Assembly: GCA_963699495.1 (NCBI GenBank)
Contig: CAVOUB010000002.1
Location: 124,001-188,000 of the forward strand
Direction of reading: 5' to 3'
DNA from: JAIBJN01 sp963699495
GTDB lineage: Bacteria > Actinomycetota > Thermoleophilia > Gaiellales > Gaiellaceae
DNA: 64,000 nt
The translations under genes and the position numbers were made by a program. Below the pieces are notes generated by a model. The model had not been told where the DNA came from. It searched no databases and saw only the letters and a program-made list of their open reading frames with translations. Of this stretch, positions 60,956-64,000 are shown in pieces. Positions within the stretch are counted from its first letter, which is position 1. Every line of letters starts with the position of its first letter.

Positions 60956-61405
60956 GTGGCGTCCGGCGAAGGCCGCCGAATGCCCGAGCTCGACCCCGGC
61001 GAAGAGGTTCGACTCGACGCGCGCCCGCACGGGATTGCCCTGGTCCAGCCGCTGCTCCGGCCGCTGGGGCTCGGCGGCGCCGGCGCGGTGCTCCTCTTCG
61101 TCGGCCAGACCTACTGGATCGTCGGCATCGTCGGCGCCGCCCTCCTCGCCCTGGGGGCGCTGCTCGCCTTCCGGGCCGTGCTCCGCTGGGACCGGACGCG
61201 CCTGCTCCTGACCACGAAGAAGCTCACGGTCGCCTACGGGATCGCCCGCCGCCGCTCCGCGTCGGTGGCGCTCGCGCAGGCGCCGGCCCTCGAGTTCGAG
61301 CAGGGCATCCTCGGCCGCCTCCTCGGCTACGGGACGCTCGTCGCAGGCGACTTCGAGGTCCCGTACGTCCCGGACGCGCGCCGGATCCGAAAGCTGATCG
61401 CCTAG
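60956..61405 (+). CDS. bacterial PH domain membrane protein (YdbS-like)
   Basis: 149 residues. Two adjacent hydrophobic helices (GGAGAVLLFVGQTYWIVGIV and AALLALGALLAFRAVL) are followed by a bacterial pleckstrin-homology domain (LLLTTKKLTVAYGIARRRSA, GRLLGYGTLVAGDFEVPYVP). It matches the DUF304/bPH2 family, membrane-associated and of unclear role. GTG 60956 or ATG 60980 (PELDPGEEVRL) may be the start. Confidence 0.8.
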   Translation: MASGEGRRMPELDPGEEVRLDARPHGIALVQPLLRPLGLGGAGAVLLFVGQTYWIVGIVGAALLALGALLAFRAVLRWDRTRLLLTTKKLTVAYGIARRRSASVALAQAPALEFEQGILGRLLGYGTLVAGDFEVPYVPDARRIRKLIA

Positions 61406-61512
61406 CGCTCCCCGAATCCCTGGGAAACCGGAGTCGACGGTGAGGTAGTGAGCTCGTAAACGCCCCAAAGCACCCCGGCCGGCACATTTGACGGCCCTAT
61501 GATCGTCCGTGG

Positions 61513-63016
61513 ATGACCGTCGTCGTCGACACCCGTGCGGACTTCACGCTGGAGAATTTCCGCCGCGTGGCGCTCGGCGGTGAGAACGTGCGGATCGGAC
61601 CGCGGGCCGTGGAACGGATGGAGGCCACGCGCGCGTCGTTCGTCGCGCTTCTGGACTCCGATCGCACGGCGTTCATCTACGGGACGACGACGCGTCCGGG
61701 AATCGAGGTGGGCCGGGCTCTGGCCCCGGACGAGCAGCGCGGATATGCCGACAAGCTGCGCGGAAGCTGGAGCCCCAGCTTCGGCGGAGGCGGCGTCCTC
61801 GAGGAGCACCTAGCGCGCGGGATCGTGTTCGCGCGGCTGGCGAACTTCGTCGAGGGCAACGCCAAGACGCGGCCGGTGATCGCGGAGCGGATCGCGGCGC
61901 TGCTCGACGGCCCGCTGCCCGAGCTTCCGCTCGGCGGGCACGTCGCCGCCGGCGAGATCCTGACGCTCGCTCCGCTCATGAACGCGATCGAAGGCGACTT
62001 CGAGGAGGGGGAGACGATGGCGCTCGTCAACGGTTCGCCGTGCGCCGCGGCACTCGCAGCGGACGTCGCGCTTTCGGCCCGTCATCGCCTGCACGCGGCC
62101 GAAAGGATCTTCGCGCTCTCCATCGAGGCGTTTGGCGCCCCGCTCGACGCCTACGACGAGGCGCTGGAGGACCTCTGGGAAGACGAGAACGAGATCGCCG
62201 CCCTGCATGGGCTCCGCGCTTTCCTGGAAGGCGCTCTGGAAACCGATCGCCTAGACCACCAGGCACCCGTCAGCTACAGGATCCTCCCGCGCGTTCTCGG
62301 CCAGGCGCACCGCGCCGTGGGCGCCATCGAGCACGCAGCGACCGTCTCGCTGCGTTCGGTGACGGACAACCCGGTCTACGTGCCGCCGGACGAGCGACAC
62401 CCGCTCGGCCGGGCGATCTCGACCGGCGGCTACCACAACGGGATGGTCTATCCCGCGATGAGCGCGCTGGCGGCAGCTTGGGCTGACGTGGTCTTCCTCG
62501 CCGAGCGCCACGTCACGGCGATGCACGTGGGCGCGACGAGCGAGCTTCCCCCGCTGCTGGAGCGGCCGGGCGGGGGCGGCGGCAAGACGAACCTGCTGGG
62601 CTGGGTCGCGGGGAGCTTTCTCGAGGATGCGCGGACTGCGGCATCCGCGACTCTGCTGCCGTCCGGAATCGGCGATGCGCAGAACGACGTCGGCGTCGCC
62701 GACGTTTCTGGCCTACCGCAAGGAACGCGTTGCCGCCGACTGCCTCGATTCCGCGCTCGCGCTGCTCGCCGCCAGCTCGAGCCAGGCGCTGTGGGCCACG
62801 GACCGCGCGCCGGCGCCACCGCTTCGGCCTCTCCTCGACCGTGTGCGCTCAGTGTTCGCGCCGGTCGACGATCCTGCCGGTCGGCGAATCGGCGACGAGC
62901 TCGGCAGGCTGGCGCAGGAGTTCGCAGCGGCAGCTCGCACAGGCGCAGGCCGGACTTGCCTGAGCGGCCGCACACGAACGTCTGTTCTATCCGGTCGCAG
63001 GGCTAGACTGGGCTGA
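61513..63016 (+). CDS. aromatic amino acid/histidine ammonia-lyase family protein lacking the MIO serine (one frameshift)
   Basis: About 490 residues. Fold landmarks: RTAFIYGTTTRPG (matches Y-G-x-N-T-G), MALVNGSPCAAALAADVALS, SVTDNPVYVPPDERHPL and STGGYHNGMVYPAMSALAAA. The cofactor site that reads GxxGASGDLAPL in active enzymes is here GGHVAAGEILTLAPL: Ala replaces the Ser that, in Ala-Ser-Gly, cyclises to MIO. Normal ammonia-lyase chemistry is therefore unlikely. A +1 shift near 62700 (GCCGACGTTTCT) leads to TFLAYRKERVAADCLDSALA; one surplus base. The exact C-terminus is uncertain. ATG, with TATGAT at 61498 as -10. Confidence 0.75.
63004..63009 (+). promoter_or_regulatory. -10 box of leaderless uvrA
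   Basis: TAGACT, then exactly six bases (GGGCTG), then the uvrA ATG at 63016. The same sequence and spacing precede polA. No LexA-type operator was recognised around it. Confidence 0.62.
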
Positions 63017-64000
63017 TGGCGGCTGACGAGCTCGTCGTTCACGGCGCCCGGGAGCACAACCTCAAGGACGTCACCGTCCGGCTTCCTCGCAATGCGCTGA
63101 TCTGCGTGACGGGGCTCTCCGGGTCCGGGAAGTCCTCGCTTGCCTTCGACACGATCTACGCCGAGGGCCAGCGGCGGTACGTGGAGTCGCTCTCCGCCTA
63201 CGCCCGCCAGTTCCTGCAGATGATGGAGAAGCCCGACGTCGATTCGATCGACGGGCTCTCGCCGGCGATCTCGATCGACCAGAAGACGACCTCGCGAAAC
63301 CCGCGCTCGACGGTGGGCACGGTGACGGAGATCTACGACTACCTCCGCCTCCTGTACGCGCGCGCCGGGCGGCCGCACTGCCCGATCTGCGGCCGGCCGA
63401 TCGCCGGCCAGTCCATCGAGTCGATCGTCGACCAGGTGCTGCGGCTTCCCGAGTCGACGAAGTTCACCGTGAACGCCCCGGTCGTCCGCGATCGCAAGGG
63501 CGAGTACAAGGATCTCCTCGAGCAGCTGCGCGGGGAGGGCTTCACGCGCGTGAAGGTGGACGGGGAGCAGCGCGACCTCGACGAGGAGATCGAGCTCGAC
63601 AAGAAGCTCAAGCACACGATCGAGGTGGTCGTCGACCGGCTGGTGATGAAGGAGGACCTGCGCCACCGGCTGACGGACTCCGTCGAGACGGCGCTCTCAC
63701 TCGCGGACCGGCTGGTGGCCATCGACGTCGTCGACGGCGACACGCTGACGTTCTCCGAGCGCTTCGCCTGCCCCGAGCACGGCGTCGGCCTGCCGGAGCT
63801 GCAGCCGCGCGTCTTCTCCTTCAACTCGCCGCACGGGGCCTGCCCCCGCTGCACCGGGCTGGGCGCCCAGCAGGAGATCGACCCCGACCTGCTCGTCCCC
63901 GACCCGAGCCTCTCCGTCAGCGAGGGCGCGCTCGTCCCCTGGTCGGTGGGGAGCTCGAGCTACTACGAGTCGATCATCCAGGCGATCGCCGAGCGCTACG
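63016..64000 (+). CDS. uvrA: excinuclease ABC subunit A (3' truncated by window edge)
   Basis: First 328 residues of UvrA, the ABC-type ATPase that finds DNA damage with UvrB. ELVVHGAREHNLKDVTVRLP and Walker A VTGLSGSGKSSLAFDTIYAE open the first nucleotide-binding domain. SLSAYARQFLQMMEKPDVDS and ISIDQKTTSRNPRSTVGTVT follow, and the first zinc site begins at CPIC...; CPRCTGLG appears near the end. The frame is open at 64000; about two thirds of the gene lies outside. Confidence 0.97.
   Translation, partial: MAADELVVHGAREHNLKDVTVRLPRNALICVTGLSGSGKSSLAFDTIYAEGQRRYVESLSAYARQFLQMMEKPDVDSIDGLSPAISIDQKTTSRNPRSTVGTVTEIYDYLRLLYARAGRPHCPICGRPIAGQSIESIVDQVLRLPESTKFTVNAPVVRDRKGEYKDLLEQLRGEGFTRVKVDGEQRDLDEEIELDKKLKHTIEVVVDRLVMKEDLRHRLTDSVETALSLADRLVAIDVVDGDTLTFSERFACPEHGVGLPELQPRVFSFNSPHGACPRCTGLGAQQEIDPDLLVPDPSLSVSEGALVPWSVGSSSYYESIIQAIAERY

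Noticed and set aside
61488..61493. TTGACG as a -35 box for the 61513 gene
   Set aside because: It is only four bases from the TATGAT box, far from the needed 16-18.

Overview
The window is about 70% GC with strong G/C third-position bias. It reads as a chromosomal segment of a high-GC Gram-positive-type bacterium. Housekeeping gene order (rpmA-obgE-nadD-rsfS; comEA-comEC-holA-rpsT-lepA-hemW-hrcA-dnaJ-prmA-mtaB-HIT-yqeY-phoH-ybeY-dgkA-cdd-era) with LtrA, DUF1028, a LAL-type LuxR regulator and GTG starts suggests a deep-branching actinobacterium, perhaps Thermoleophilia/Gaiellales. That placement is inference from gene content only. No prophage, IS element, CRISPR array or plasmid function was seen.

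Layout. 0-2.5 kb: rpmA end, obgE, nadD, rsfS, tRNA-Ala(GGC). 2.5-5 kb: an arylsulfatase and its probable formylglycine-generating enzyme. 5-8 kb: K+ channel, LtrA-like membrane protein, DUF1028 protein. 8-17 kb: leuS behind a probable attenuator, a MarP-like membrane serine protease, a secreted DNRLRE protein, comEA/comEC, holA, rpsT. 17-28.8 kb: translation, stress and RNA-modification genes from lepA to era. 28.8-36.5 kb: gluzincin peptidase, a decayed LysE exporter, a metzincin-like protein, deoC with two aldehyde dehydrogenase-family genes, a TrpC-like protein, phosphofructokinase, tRNA-Leu(CAA). 36.6-42 kb: a five-gene branched-chain amino-acid-type ABC transporter. 42-48.7 kb: polA, a GNAT remnant with REP-like palindromes, a beta-propeller protein, rpsA, coaE, a lytic transglycosylase. 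48.7-64 kb: secreted sulfatase and PPC protein with RTX-like tails, uvrB, a secreted propeller cluster, a LAL regulator, an exported nuclease-like protein, a metallophosphoesterase, a histidase-family protein lacking the MIO serine, and the start of uvrA.

Three features recur. (1) Many genes have a TAnnnT -10 box ending about 6 nt before the start codon and no Shine-Dalgarno sequence, the arrangement of leaderless mRNAs; this helped choose starts. (2) A hairpin with conserved stem and loop occurs twice between convergent genes, with a third shortened copy at another convergent junction. (3) Single-base frameshifts interrupt otherwise intact conserved genes, most densely at 39.8-46.0 kb where every shift is +1; these look like assembly or read errors more than gene decay, so affected genes are reported as whole loci.
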